From Aristolochia californica (Eukaryota > Streptophyta > Magnoliopsida > Piperales > Aristolochiaceae), in NCBI GenBank assembly GCA_029961685.1, contig JARWKL010000008.1, positions 14,355,981 through 14,419,980 of the forward strand: 64,000 nt of DNA, written 5' to 3'. The notes under the pieces were generated by a model, which was given only the letters and a program-made list of their open reading frames with translations, had not been told where the DNA came from and searched no databases. Positions 24,955 through 37,717 of this stretch are shown one piece after another (position 1 is the first letter of the stretch; every line of letters starts with the position of its first letter). The translations under genes were made by a program, and so were the position numbers.

Positions 24955-26010
24955 TGTTGTCACCTATATTTGCCTTATTTTTGATTTACGAGAAAACTGG
25001 GCGAGTGAAAAACTCAAGTTTGAAAAAAAAAATTGAACATCCAAAATGGAAATGCCCAAATTCTGATCGAGTTGATTCCAAAAATTATCTGGTTTTTTTT
25101 AGGTCCTCTTTTTGTAAAATAGGCAAAAAGTGGGTTGTTTGCTCTACTAAATATCCCACTGCAAGTTAACTTGAGAATTTTAATTTTTTCTACTCGAAAT
25201 TTTTGGATCATTAGGTCATTTGCATCTTCAAAAAGTTTCTTGCATGCATATCCACAACATTTAAAACATGTTAGGATGAATTAGAAATCTTTTTCTTATA
25301 AAATTCCACCAAGCTATCTAGGGTTGTACTAGTGGAATTTCCCCAACGTGGATAACAAAACTTTGGCGTTCATTTTTAGTGCGTGAAAATAATTTTCTTT
25401 ACTCACATTTATCATAGTTTTCAAATTCTTTTGCATACATCAACTCTAAAATTTTCTTTTTGTTGTGATCTATATTTGCCTTATCTGTTTTTTTACGAGA
25501 AAAATAGGAGAGTGAAAAACTCTAGTTTGACAAAAGAAATTAAACATCCAAGATGGAAATGCACAAATGCTGAGAGAGATAATTCAAAAAATTATCAATG
25601 AATTTTTTGGTCCGCTTTTTGTAAAATAGGCAAAAAGTTGGTTGTTTGGCTTTGGTAAATATCCCACCGCACGTTAACTTTGGAATTTTAATTTTTTCTA
25701 CTCCTTGAAAGTTTTAGATCATTAGGTCATTTGCATCTTCAACATTTTTTTGGTATGCATATCCACCACATTTAAAACATTTTAGGATCAATTAAAAATC
25801 TCTTTCTTGTACAATTCCACCAAGCTATCTGGGGTTGTACTAGTGGAATTTCCCCAACGTGGATAACCAAACTTTGGTGTTCGTTTCTAGTGCATGAAAA
25901 TAATTTTGCTTCATTCACATTTATTATAGTTTTGAAATTCTTTTGTATACATAAACTCTAAAATTTTCATTTTGTTGTGATCTATATTTGGCTTATCTTT
26001 TTGTTTACGA
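24955..26010 (+). repeat. Duplicated HOR block B, copy 1
   Basis: This block follows block A copy 1 directly and matches 28,520-29,580 at 3,567-3,571 bp. Shared variants include 'gacctat' or 'cacctat' with 'ccttatttttg', 'gggcgagtg', 'gagtt' before the 'attcc' motif, 'atctggttttttt', 'taggatgaatt', 'taaacatccaagatgg', 'acgttaactttgg' and 'acattttaggatc'. A 120-base comparison (25,201-25,320 against 28,771-28,890) shows about 7 differences, about 94% identity. The offset is two monomers longer than for block A. Confidence 0.88.
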
Positions 26011-26489
26011 GAAAACTGGGAGAGTTAAAAACTTATGTTTGAAAAAAAAATTGAACATCCAAAATTGAAATGTCCAAGTACTGATCGAGATAATTCCAAA
26101 AACTATCCGTGGTTTTTTAGGTCCGCTTGTTGTAAAACAGGCAAAAAGATGGTTGTTTGGCTCTGGTAAATCTCCCACCACACGTTAACTTGAGAATTTA
26201 ATTTTTTCTACTCTTTGAAATTTTTCGATCATTAGGTCATTTGCATCTTCAACATTTTTCTGGCATGCATATCCACCACATTTAAAAAATTTTAGGATCA
26301 ATTAGAAATATCTTTCTTATACAATTCCACCAAGCTATCTGGGTTGTACTAGTGGAATTTCCCCAACTTGGATAACAAAACTTTGGGGTTCATTTTCAGT
26401 GCGTGAAAATAATTTTCTTCACTCACATTTATTATAGTTTTCAAATTCTTTTGCATACATAAACTCTAAAATTTTCATTTTGTTGTGGT

Positions 26490-27475
26490 CTATATTTCCC
26501 TTATCTTTTTGTTTACGAGAAAACTGGGAGTGTGAAAAACTCAAGTTTGAAAAAAAAAATTAACTTTCAAAATGGAAATGCACAAATGCCGAGAGAGACA
26601 ATTCCAAAAAGTATCTGTGATTTTTTAGGTCCGCTTTTTTTAAAATTAGGCAAAAAAGTGGGTTGTTTGGCTCTGGTAAATATCCCACCGCACGTTAACT
26701 TGAGAATTTTAATTTTCTCTACTCCTTGAAATTTTTGGATCATTAGGTCATTTGCATCTTAAACATGTTTCTGGCATGCATATCTACAACATTTAAAACA
26801 TGTTAGGATCAATTAGAAATCTCTTTCTTATAAAATTCCACCAAGCTATCTGGGGTTGTAATAGTGGAATTTCTCCAACGTGGATAATAAAATTCTGGTG
26901 CTCATTTTTAGTGCGTGACAATAATTTTCTTCACTCACATTTATTATAGTTTTCAAATTCTTTTTCATACGTAAACTCTAAAATTTTCATTTTGTTGTGA
27001 CCTATATTTTCCTTATCTTTTTGTTTTCGAGAAAAGTGGGAGAGTAAAGAACTCAAGTTTGAAAAAAAAAATTGAACATCCAAAATGGTAATGCCCAAAT
27101 GCTTAGCGAGATAATTCCAAAAAGTATCTGTGATTTTTTAGGTCCGCTTTTTCTAAAATAAGCTAAAAGTGGGTTGTTTGGCTCTGGTAAATAAACCACC
27201 GCACGTTATCTTGAGAATTTAAATTTTTTTCTACTCCTTGAAATTTTTAGATCATTAGGTCATTTGCATCTTCAACATGTTTCTGGCATGCATATCCACC
27301 ACATTTAAAACATGTTAGGATCAATGAAAAATCTCTTTCTTATAAAATTCCACCAAGCTATTTGGGGTTGTACAAGTAGAATTTCCTCAACGTGGATAAC
27401 AAAACTTTGGTGTTCATTTTTAGTGCGTGACAATAATTTTCTTCACTCACATTTATTATGGTTTTCAAATTCTTT
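26490..27475 (+). repeat. Duplicated HOR block A, copy 2
   Basis: Copy of 23,940-24,925 at 2,550 bp, about 98% identical over the part counted. Here the block is followed not by block B but by two extra monomers (27,475-28,520). Confidence 0.92.
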
Positions 27476-28520
27476 TCCATACTTAAACTCTACAATTTTC
27501 ATTTTGTTGTGATCTATATTTGCCTTATCTTTTTGTTTACGAGAAAACAGGGAGAGTCAAAAAGTCAAGTTTGAGAAAAAATAATGAACATCCAAAATGG
27601 AAATGCCCAAATGCTGAGCGAGATAATTCCAGAAAGTATATGTGATTTTTTAGCTCCTTTTTTCGAAAATAGGCAAAAAGTGGGGTGTTTGGCTCTGGTA
27701 AATATCCCATCGCACGTTAACTTGAGAATTTAAAGATTTTCTACTTCTTGAAATTTTTGGTTTATTAGGCCATTTGCATCTTCAAAATGTTTCTGGCATG
27801 CATATCCACCACATTTAAAACATGTTAGGAACAATTAGAAATCTCTTTCTTATAAAATTCCATCTAGCTATAATGGGTTGTACCATTGGAATTTCCCCAA
27901 AGTGGATAACAAAACTTTGGTGTTCATTTTAAGTGCGTAAAAATAACTTTTCACTCACATTAATTATAGATTTCAAATTCTTTTGCATACGTAAACTCTA
28001 AAATTTTCATTTTTTGTGATCTATATTTGCTTTATCTTTTTGTTTACGAGAAAACAAGGAGAGTCAAAAAGTCAAGTTTGAGAAAAAAAATTGAACATCC
28101 AAAATGGAAATGTACAATACTGAGAGAGATAATTCCAAAAAGTATCTGTGATTTTTTAGGTCCGCTTTTTGTAAAATAGGCAAAAAGTGGGTTACTTGGC
28201 TTTTGTAAATATCCCACCGCACGTTAACTTGAGAATTTTAATTTTTTCTATACATTAAAATTTTTGGATCATTAGGTCATTTGCATCTTCAACTTATTTC
28301 TGGCATGCTCATCAACCACAATTAAAACATGTTAGGATTAATTAGAAATCTCTTTCTTATAAAATTCCACCAAGCTTTCTGGGGTTGTACTAATTGAATT
28401 TCCCCAACGTGGATAACAAAACTTTGGTGATCATTTTTAGTGCGTGAAAATAATTTTCTTCACTCACATTTATTATAGTTTTCAAATTCTTTTGCATACT
28501 TCAACTCTAAAATTTTCATT
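27475..28520 (+). repeat. Two extra monomers between HOR blocks A and B
   Basis: These about 1,045 bp separate block A copy 2 from block B copy 2 and are absent between the first copies. The two monomers share the private variant 'gagagtcaaaaagtcaag' followed by 'tttgagaaaa' (about 27,552 and 28,063, 511 bp apart), so they look like a local duplicate pair. Either they were inserted in copy 2 or the corresponding pair was deleted from copy 1. Confidence 0.75.
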
Positions 28521-29580
28521 TTGTTGTGACCTATATTTGCCTTATTTTTGGTTTACGAGAAAACTGGGCGAGTGGAAAACTCAAGTTTGAAAAACAAAAT
28601 TGAACATCCAAAATGGAAATGCCCAAATGCTGATAGAGTTAATTCCAAAAATTATCTGGTTTTTTTAGGTCCTTTTTTTGTAAAATAGGCAAAAAGTGGG
28701 TTGTTTGGCTCTGGTAAATATCCCACTGCAAGTTAACTTGAGAATTTTAATTTTTTCTACTCCTTGAAATTTTTGGATCATTAGGTCATTTGCATCTTCA
28801 ATAAGTTTCTTGCATGCATATCCGCCACATTTAAAACATGTTAGGATGAATTAGAAATCTATTTCTTATAAAATTCTACCAAGCTATTTGGGGTTGTACT
28901 AGTGGAATTTCCCCAATGTGGATAACAAAACTTTGGTGTTCATTTTTAGTGCGTGAAAATAATTTTCTTAACTCACATTTATTATAGTTTTCAAATTCTT
29001 TTGCATACATCAACTCTAAAATTTTCTTTTTTTTGTGATCTATATTTGCCTTACCTGTTTGTTTACGAGAAAACTAGGAGAGTGAAAAACTCAAGTTTTA
29101 CAAAAAAAATTAAACATCCAAGATGGAAATGCACAAATGCTGAGAGAGATAATTCCAAAAATTATCGGTGAATTTTTAGGTCCGCTTTTTGTAAAATAGG
29201 CAAAAAGTTGGTTGTTTGGCTTTGGTAAATATCCCACCGCACGTTAACTTTGGAATTTTAATTTTTTCTACTCCTTGAAAGTTTTGGATCATTAGGTAAT
29301 ATGCATCTTCAACATTTTTCTGGCATGCATATCAACCACATTTAAAACATTTTAGGATCAATTAAAAATCTCTTTCTTGAACAATTCCACCAAGCTATCT
29401 GGGGTTGTACTAGTGGAATTTCCCCAACGTGGATAACCAAACTTTTGTGTTCATTTCTAGTGCATGAAAATAATTTTCTTCACTCACATTTATTATAGTT
29501 TTGAAATTCTTTTGCATACATAAACTCTAAAATTTTCATTTTGTTGTGATCTATATTTGGCTTATCTTTTTGTTTACGAG
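28520..29580 (+). repeat. Duplicated HOR block B, copy 2
   Basis: Copy of 24,955-26,010 at about 3,570 bp; see there for the shared variants. To its right, the sequence expected for a third block A is not found, so the duplication ends here or was overwritten. Confidence 0.88.
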
Positions 29581-32396
29581 AAAATTGGGAGAGTGAAAAA
29601 CTCAAGTTTGAAAAAAAAATTGAACATCCAAAATGGAAATGCACACATGCTGAGAGTGATAATTCCAAAATGTATCTGTGATTTTTTAGGTCTGCTTTTT
29701 GTAAAATAGGCAAAAAGTGGGTTGTTAGGCTCTGGTAAATATCCCACCGCACGTTAACTTGAGAAATTAAATTTTTCTTCATATTGAAAATTTTGGATGA
29801 TTAGGTCATTTGCATCTTCAACATGTTTCTGGCATGCATATCCTCCACATTTAAAACATGTTAGGACCAATTAGAAATCTCTTTCATATAAAATTCCACC
29901 AAGCTATATGGGGTTGTACTAGTGGAATTTCCCCAAGGTGGATAACATAGCTTTGCTGTTCATTTCTAGTTCGAGAAAATAATTTTCTTCACTCACATTT
30001 ATTATAGTTTTCAAATTCTTTTGCATATATAAACTCTAAATTTTCATTTTTTAGTGATCTATACTTGCCTTATCTTTTTGTTTATGAGAAAATAGGAAGA
30101 GTGAAAAACTCAAGTTTGAAAAAAAAAATTGACCATCCAAAATGGAAATATACAAATGCTGAGAGAGAAAATTCCAAAAAGTATCTGTGATTTTTTAGGT
30201 CCGCTTTTTGTAAAATAAGCAAAAAGTGGATTGTTTGGCTCAGGTAAATATCCCACTGCACGTTAACTTGAGAATTTAATTTTTTCTACTCATTCAAATT
30301 TTTGGATGATTAGGGCATTTGCATCTTCAACATGTTTCTAGCATGCATATCCACCACATTTAAACCATATTAGGAACAATTAGAAATTTCTTTGTAATAC
30401 AATTGCAGCAAGCTATCTGGGATTGTACTACTGGAATTTCCCCAACGTGGATAACAATACTTTGATGTTCGTTTTCAGTGCATGAAAATAATTTTCTTCG
30501 CTCACATTTTTGATAGTTTTCAAATTCTTTTGCATACACAAACTCTAAAATTTTCATTTTGTAGTGATCTATATTTGCCTTATCTTTTTGTTTACGAGAA
30601 AATTGGGAGAGTGAAAATCTCAAGTTTGAAAAAAAAAATTGAACATCCAAAATGGAAATGCACAAATGCTGAGATTGATAATTCCAAAAAGCATCTGTGT
30701 TTTTTAGGTCTGCTTTTTGTAAAATAGGCAAAAAGTGGGTTGTTTTGCTCTGGTAAATATCCCACCGCATGTTAACTTGAGAATTTAATTTGTTCTACTC
30801 ATTGAAATTTTTTGATCTTTAGGTAATATGGATCTTCAACATGTTTCTGACATGGATATCCATCACATTTAAAACATGTTAGGATCAATTAGAAATCTCT
30901 TTCTTATAAAATACCACCGAGCTCTCTTCGGTTGTACGAGTGGAATTTCCCTGGATAACAAAACATTGGTGTTCATTTTTAGTGCGTGAAAATAATTTTC
31001 TTCACTCAAAATTATTATAGTTTTCAAATTATTTTGCATACATAAACTCTTAAATTTTCATTTTGTTGTAATCTATATTTCCTTTATCTTTTTGTTTACG
31101 AGAAAAATGGGAGAGTGAAAAAGTCAAGTTTTAAAAAAAAAATTTGAGCATCCAAAATGGAAATGGACAAATGCTGAGAGAGATAATTCTAAGAAGTATC
31201 TGTGATTTTTTAGGTCCGCTTTCTGTAAATTAGACAAAAAGTGGGTTGCTTAGCTCTGGTAAATATCCCACCGCACGTTAACTTGAGAATTTAATATTTT
31301 CTTCTTATTGAAATATTTGGATCATTAGGTCATTTGCATCTTCAACATGTTTCTAGCATGCATATCCACCACATTTAAAACATGTTAGGATCAATTAGAA
31401 ATATCTTTCTAATAAAATTCCACCAAGCAATCTAGGGTTGTACTAGTGGAATTTCCCCAACATGGATAACATAGCTTGGTGTTCATTTTTAGTGCAAGAA
31501 AATAATTTTCTTCACTCACATTTATTATAGTTTTCAAATTCTTTTGCATATATATACTCTTAAATTTCATTTCGCTGTGATCTATATTTGCCTTATCTTT
31601 TTGTTTACGAGAAAACAGGGAGAGTGAAAAACTCAAGTTTGAAAAAAAAAATTAACATCCAAAATGGAAATGCACAAATGCTGAGAGAGATAATTGCAAA
31701 ATGTATCTGTAATTTTTTAGGTCCGGTTTTTGTGAAATATGCAAAAAGTGGGTTGCTTGGCTCTGGTAAATATTCCACCGCAAGTTAACTTGGGAATTTA
31801 ATTTTTTCTACTCCTTGAAATTTTTGGATCATTAGGTTATTTGCATCATCAATATGTTTCTGGCATGCATATCCACCACATTTAAAACATGTTAGGATCA
31901 ATTAGAAATCTCTTTCTTATAAAATTCCACCAAGATATCTGGGGTTGTACTAGTGGAATTTCCCCAACGTGGATAACAAAACTTTGGTGTTCATTTTTAG
32001 TGCGTGAAAATAGTTTTCTTCACTAACATTTATTGTAGCTTTCAAATTGTTTTGCATACTTAAACTCTAAAATTTTCATTTTCTTGTGATCTATATTTCC
32101 CTTATCTTTTTGTTTAAGAGAAAACTGGGAGAGTGAAAAAACAAGTTTGATAAAACAAAAAATTGACCATCCAAAATGGAAATGCACAAATATTGAGAGA
32201 GATAATTCCAAGAAGTATCTGTGATTTTTTAGGTCCACTTTTTTTAAAATAGGCAAAAAGTGGTTTGTTTGGCTCTATTAAATATCCCAGTGCACGTTAA
32301 CTTAAGAATTTAATTTTTTCTTCTTAGTGAAAATTTTGGATCATTAGGTCATTTGCATGTTCAACATATTTCTGGCATGCATATCCACCACATTTA

Positions 32397-32866
32397 AAAT
32401 ATGTTAGGACCAATGAGAAATCTCTTTTTTATAAAATTCCACCAAGCTATCTGGTGTTGTACTAGAGGAATTTCCCAGACGTGGATAACAAAACCTTGGT
32501 GTTCATTTTTAGTGCGTGAAAATAATATTCTTCATTCACATTTATTATAGTGTTCAAGTTCTTTTTCATACATAAACTCTAAAATTTTCATTTTGTTGTG
32601 ATCTATATTTCCCTTATCTTTTTGTTTACGAGAAAATTGGGAGAGTGAAAAACTCAAGTTTGAAAAAAACAATTGAACATCCAAAATGGAAATACACAAA
32701 TACTGAGAGAGATAATTCCTAAAAGAAAACTTGGTTGTTTGGCTCTGGTAAATATCCCACCGCATGTCAACTTTAGAATTCAATTTTTACTACTCCTTGA
32801 AATTTTTGGATCATTAGGTCATTTGCATCTTCAACATGTTTTTGGCATTCATATCCACCACATTTA
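32397..32866 (+). repeat. Internally deleted monomer (470 bp)
   Basis: Near 32,720-32,730 'gataattcctaaaag' runs into 'aaaacttggttg', losing the 'atctgtgattttttagg' to 'gtaaaatagg' part, about 40 bp. Unique in the window. Confidence 0.8.
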
Positions 32867-35800
32867 AAACATGTTAGGATCAACTAGAAATCACATTCTT
32901 AAAAAATTCCTCCAATCTATTTGGGGTTGTACTAGTGGAATTTCCCCAACGTGGATAACAAAACTTTGGAGTTCGTTTTAAGTGCGTGAAAATTATTTTC
33001 TTCACTCACATTTATTATTGTTTTCAAATTCTTTTGCATACATAAACACTAAATTTTTTATTTTGTTGTGATCTATATTTGCCTTATATTTTTGTTTTCG
33101 AAAAACAGGGAGAGTGAAAAACTAAAGTTTGAAAAAAAAATTAACATCCAAAATGGAAATGCACAAATGCAGAGAGAGATAATTCCAAAAAGTATCTGTG
33201 ATTTTTTAGGTCCGCTTTTTGTAAAATAGGCAAAACGTGGGTTGTTTGGCTCAGTAAATATCCCACCGCACGTTAACTTGACAATTTAGTTTTTTCTACA
33301 CCTTGAAATTTTTTGATCATTAGGTCATTTGCATCTTCAACATGTTTCTGGCATGCATATCCACCACATTTAAAACATGTTAGGATCTATTAGAAATCTG
33401 TTTCTTATAAAATTCCACCAAGCTATCTGGGGTTGTACAAGTGGAATTTCCCCATGGTGGATAACAAAACTTTGGTGTTCGTTTTTAGTGCATGAAAATA
33501 ATTTTCTTCACCTACAATTATTATAGCTTTCAAATTCTTTTGCATATATAAACTCTAAAATTTTCATTTTGTTGTGATTTATATTTCCCTTATCTTTTTG
33601 TTTACGAGAAAAATGGGAGAGCGAAAAATTCAAGTTTGAAAAAAAAAAAATTGAGCATCCCAAAAGTAAATGCACAAATGCTAAGAGAGATATTTCCAAA
33701 AAGTATCTGTGATTTTTTAGGTTCGCTTTTTGTAAAATAGGCAAAAAGTGGGTTGCTTGGCACTAGTAAATATCTCAGTGCACGTCAACTTGAGAATTTA
33801 ATTTTTTCTTCTTACTGAAAATTTTGGATCATTACGTAATTTGCATCTTCAACATGTTTCTGGCATGCATGTCCAGCACATTTAAAACATGTTAGAATCA
33901 ATTAGAAATCTTTTTTTTTTTATAAAAATCGACCAAGCTATCTAGGGTTGTACTAGTGGAATTTCCCCAACGTGGATAACAAAGCTTTGGTGTTCGTTTT
34001 AAGTGCGTGAAAATATTTTTCTTCACTCACATTTATTATTGTTTTCAAATTCTTTTGCATACATAAATTCTAAAGTTTCATTTTGTGATGATGTATATTT
34101 GCCTTTTTTTCTTTGGTTACTAGAAAACTGGGAGAGTGAAAAACTCAAGTTTGAAAAAAAAACTGAAAATTTAAAATGGAAATGCAAGAATGCGGAGAGA
34201 GATAACTCAAAAAAGTATTTGTTATTTTTTAGTTCCTCTTTTTGTAAAATAGGCAAAATGTGGGTTGTTTGGCTCAGTAAATATCCCACCGCACGTTAAC
34301 TTGAGAATTTAGTTTTTTCTACTCCATGAAATTTTTGGATCATTAGGTCATTTGCATCTTCAACATGTTTCAGGCATGCATATCCACAACATTTAAAACA
34401 TGTTAGCATCAATTAGAAATCTCTTTCTTATAAAATTCCACCAAGCTATTGGGGTTGTACTAGTGGAATTTCCCCAACGTGGATAACATAGCTTTGGTGT
34501 TCATTTTTAGTGCGAGAAAATAATTTTCTTCACTCACATTTATTATAGTTTTCAAATTCTTTTGCATATATAAACTCTAAAATTTCATTTTGTTGTCATC
34601 TATATTTGCCTTATCTTTTTGTTTACGAGAAAACACGGAGAGTGAAAAACTCAAGTTTGAAAAAAAAATTGAACATTTAAAATGGAAATGCATAAAATCT
34701 GAGAGAGATAATTCCAAAAAGTATCTGTGATTTTTTAGGTCCGCTTTTTGTAAAATAGGCAAAACATGGGTTGTTTGGCTTAGTAAATATCACACCGCAC
34801 GTTAACTTGAGAATTTAGTTTTTTCTACTCCTTGAAATTTTTGGATCATTTGGTCATTTGCATCTTCAACATGTTTCTGGCAAGCATATCCACCACATTT
34901 AAAACATGTTAGGATCAATTAGAAATCTCTTTCTTATAAAATTCCACCAAGCTATCTGGGATTGTACTAGTGGAATTTCCCCAACGTGGATAACAAAACT
35001 TTGGTGTTCGTTTTTAGTTCGTGAAAATAGTTTTCTTCTCTCATGTTTATTATAGCTTTGAAATTATTTTGCATACATAAACTCTAAAATTTTCATTTTG
35101 TTGTGATCTATATTTACCTTATCTTTTTGTTTACGAGAAAATCGTGAGAGAGAAAAACTCAAGTTTGAAAAAAAAATATTGAGCATCCAAAATGGAAATT
35201 CACAAATGCTGAGAGAGATAATTCCAAAAAGTATCTGTGATTATTTAGGTCCACTTTTTTTAAAATAGGAAAAAAGTGGTTTGTTTGGCTCTAGTAAATA
35301 TCCCAGTACACGTTAACTTGAGAATTTAATTTTTTCTTCTTAGTGAAAATTTCGGATCATTAGGTCATTAGCATCTTCAACAAATTTCTGGCATACATAT
35401 CCAACACATTTAAAACATGTTAGGATCAATTAGAAATCTCTTTTTTATAAAATTCCACAAAGCTATCTGGGGTTGTACTAATGGAATTTCCCCAACCTGG
35501 ATAACAAAACTTTGGTGTTCGTTTTTAGTGCGAGAAAAGAATTTTCTTCACTGACATATATTATAGTTTTCAAATTCTTTTGCATATATAAACTTTAAAA
35601 TATCATTTTGTTGTGATCTATATTTGCCTTATCTTTTTGTTTATGAGAAAACAAAAAGTGTGAAAAACTCAGGTTTGAAAAAAAAAAATTGAACATCCAA
35701 AATGAAAACGCACAAATGCTGAGAGAGATAATTCCATAAAATATCTGTGATTTTTTAGGTCCGCTTTTTCTAAAATACGCAAAAACTTGGTTGTTTGGTT

Positions 35801-36035
35801 CTGGTAAATATCCCACCGCATGTTAACTTGAGAATTTAATTTTTTCTACTCCTTGAAATTTTTGGATCAATAGGTCATTTGCATCTTCAACATGTTTCTG
35901 GCATGCATATCCACCACATTTCAAACATGTTAGGATCAATTAGAGATAACTTTTTTATAAAATTCCTCTTATCTATCTGGGGTTTTACTATTGGAATTTC
36001 CCCAACGTGGATAATAAAACTTTGGAGTTCGTTTT

Positions 36036-36056
36036 TAGTGCGTAAAATATTATAGT
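36036..36056 (+). repeat. Small deletion in a monomer (490-bp unit)
   Basis: 'agtgcgtaaaatattatag' replaces the usual segment that includes 'ataattttcttcactcac', a loss of about 20 bp. Not shared with other copies. Confidence 0.8.
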
Positions 36057-37425
36057 TTTCAAATTCATTCGCATACATAAACTCTAAAATTTTCATTTTC
36101 GTGTGATCTATATTTGCCTTATCTTTTTGCTTTCGAGAAAACAGGGAGAGTGAAAAACTCAAGTTTGAAAATAAAAAATTTAACATCCAAAATGGAAATG
36201 CACAAATGCTGAGAGAGATAATTCCAAAATGTATCTGCCATTTTTTAGGTCCGCATTTTGTAAAATAGGCAAAAAGTGGGTTGCTTAGCTTAGGTAAATC
36301 TCCCATCGCAAGTTAACTTGGGAATTTAATTTTTTCTACTCCTTGAAATTTTTGGATCATTACATTATTTGCATCATCAACATGTTTCTGGCATGCATAT
36401 CCACCACATTTAAAACATGTTAGCATCAATTAGAAATCTCTTTCTAATAAAATTCCACCAAGCAATCTGGGGTTGTACTAGTGGAATTTCCCCAACGTGG
36501 ATAACATAGCTTTGGTGTTCATTTTTAGTGCGAGAAAATAATTTTCTTTACTCAAATTTATTATAATTTTCAAATTCTTTTGCATATATACACTCTAAAA
36601 TTTCATTTTGTTGTGATCTATGTTTGCGTTATCTTTTGGTTTACGAGAAAACAGGGAGAGTGAAAAACTCAAGTTTGAAAAAAAAAATTGAACATTTAAA
36701 ATGGAAATGCACAAATGCGGAGAGAGATAATTCCAAAAAGTATCTGTGATTTTTTAGGTCCGCTTTTTGTAAAATAGGCAAAAACTGGGTTGTTTGGCTA
36801 AGTAAATATCCCACTGCACGTTAACTTGAGAATTTAGATTTTTCTACTCGAAATTTTTGCATCAATAGGTCATTTGCATCTTCAACATATTTCTGGCATG
36901 CATATCCACCACTTTTAAAACATGTTAGGAACAATTAGAAATCTCTTTCTTATAAAATTCCACAAGCTATCTGGGGTTGTACAAGTGGAATTTCCCCAAC
37001 GTGGATAACAAAACTTTGGTGTTCGTTTTTAGTGCATGAAAATAATTTTCTTTACTCACATTTATTATAGCTTTCAAATTCTTTTGCATACATAAACTCT
37101 AAAATTTTCATTTTGTTGTGATCTATATTTCCCTTATCTTTTTGTTTACGAGAAAACTGGGAGAGTGAAAAACTCAAGTTTGAAAAACAAAGTTCAACAT
37201 TTAAAATAGAAATGCACAAATGTGGAGAGAGATAATTCCAAAAAGTATCTGTGATTTTTTAGGTCCGCTTTTTTTTAAAATAGGCCAAACGGGGTTGTTT
37301 GGCTCAGTAAATATCCCACCGCACGTTAACATGAGAATTTAGTTTTTTCTAGTCCTTGAAATTTTTGGATCATTAGGTCATTTGCATATTCAACATGTTT
37401 CTGGCATGCATATCCACCACATTTA

Positions 37426-37717
37426 AAACATGTTAGGATCAATTAGAAATCTCTTTCTTATAAAATTCCACCAAAAAATCAAGTTTGAAACAAAAAATTG
37501 GAAATGCACAAATGTTGAGAGAGATAATTCCAAAAAGTATTTGTGATTTTTTAGGTCCGCTTTTTGTAAAATAGGCAAAAGTGGTTTGTTTGGCTCTAGT
37601 AAATATCCCAGCGCACGTTAACTTGAGAATTTAATTTTTTCTTCTTAGTGAAAATTTTGGATCATTAGGTCATTTGCATCTTCAACATGTTTCTGGCATG
37701 CATATCCACCATATTTA
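37426..37717 (+). repeat. Internally deleted monomer (292 bp)
   Basis: At about 37,471-37,478 'ttccacca' passes into 'aaaaaatcaagtttg', removing about 218 bp from the right half of the conserved block to the purine segment. The left breakpoint is the same 'ttccaccaa' site used by the four 234-bp units further on, but the right breakpoint differs, so this is a separate event at a shared fragile point. Confidence 0.88.

Noticed and set aside
25383..25601. Recurrent plus-strand frames of about 66-72 codons (also 980-1,198, 28,953-29,171, 51,437-51,661, 27,312-27,512, 59,442-59,642)
   Set aside because: They overlap minus-strand frames over the same monomer parts, recur with the repeat and are lysine/phenylalanine-rich in the way AT-rich DNA dictates. 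No gene context is seen.
27475..28520. Transposon insertion between HOR blocks A and B
   Set aside because: The extra DNA consists of two ordinary satellite monomers in the same phase and orientation.
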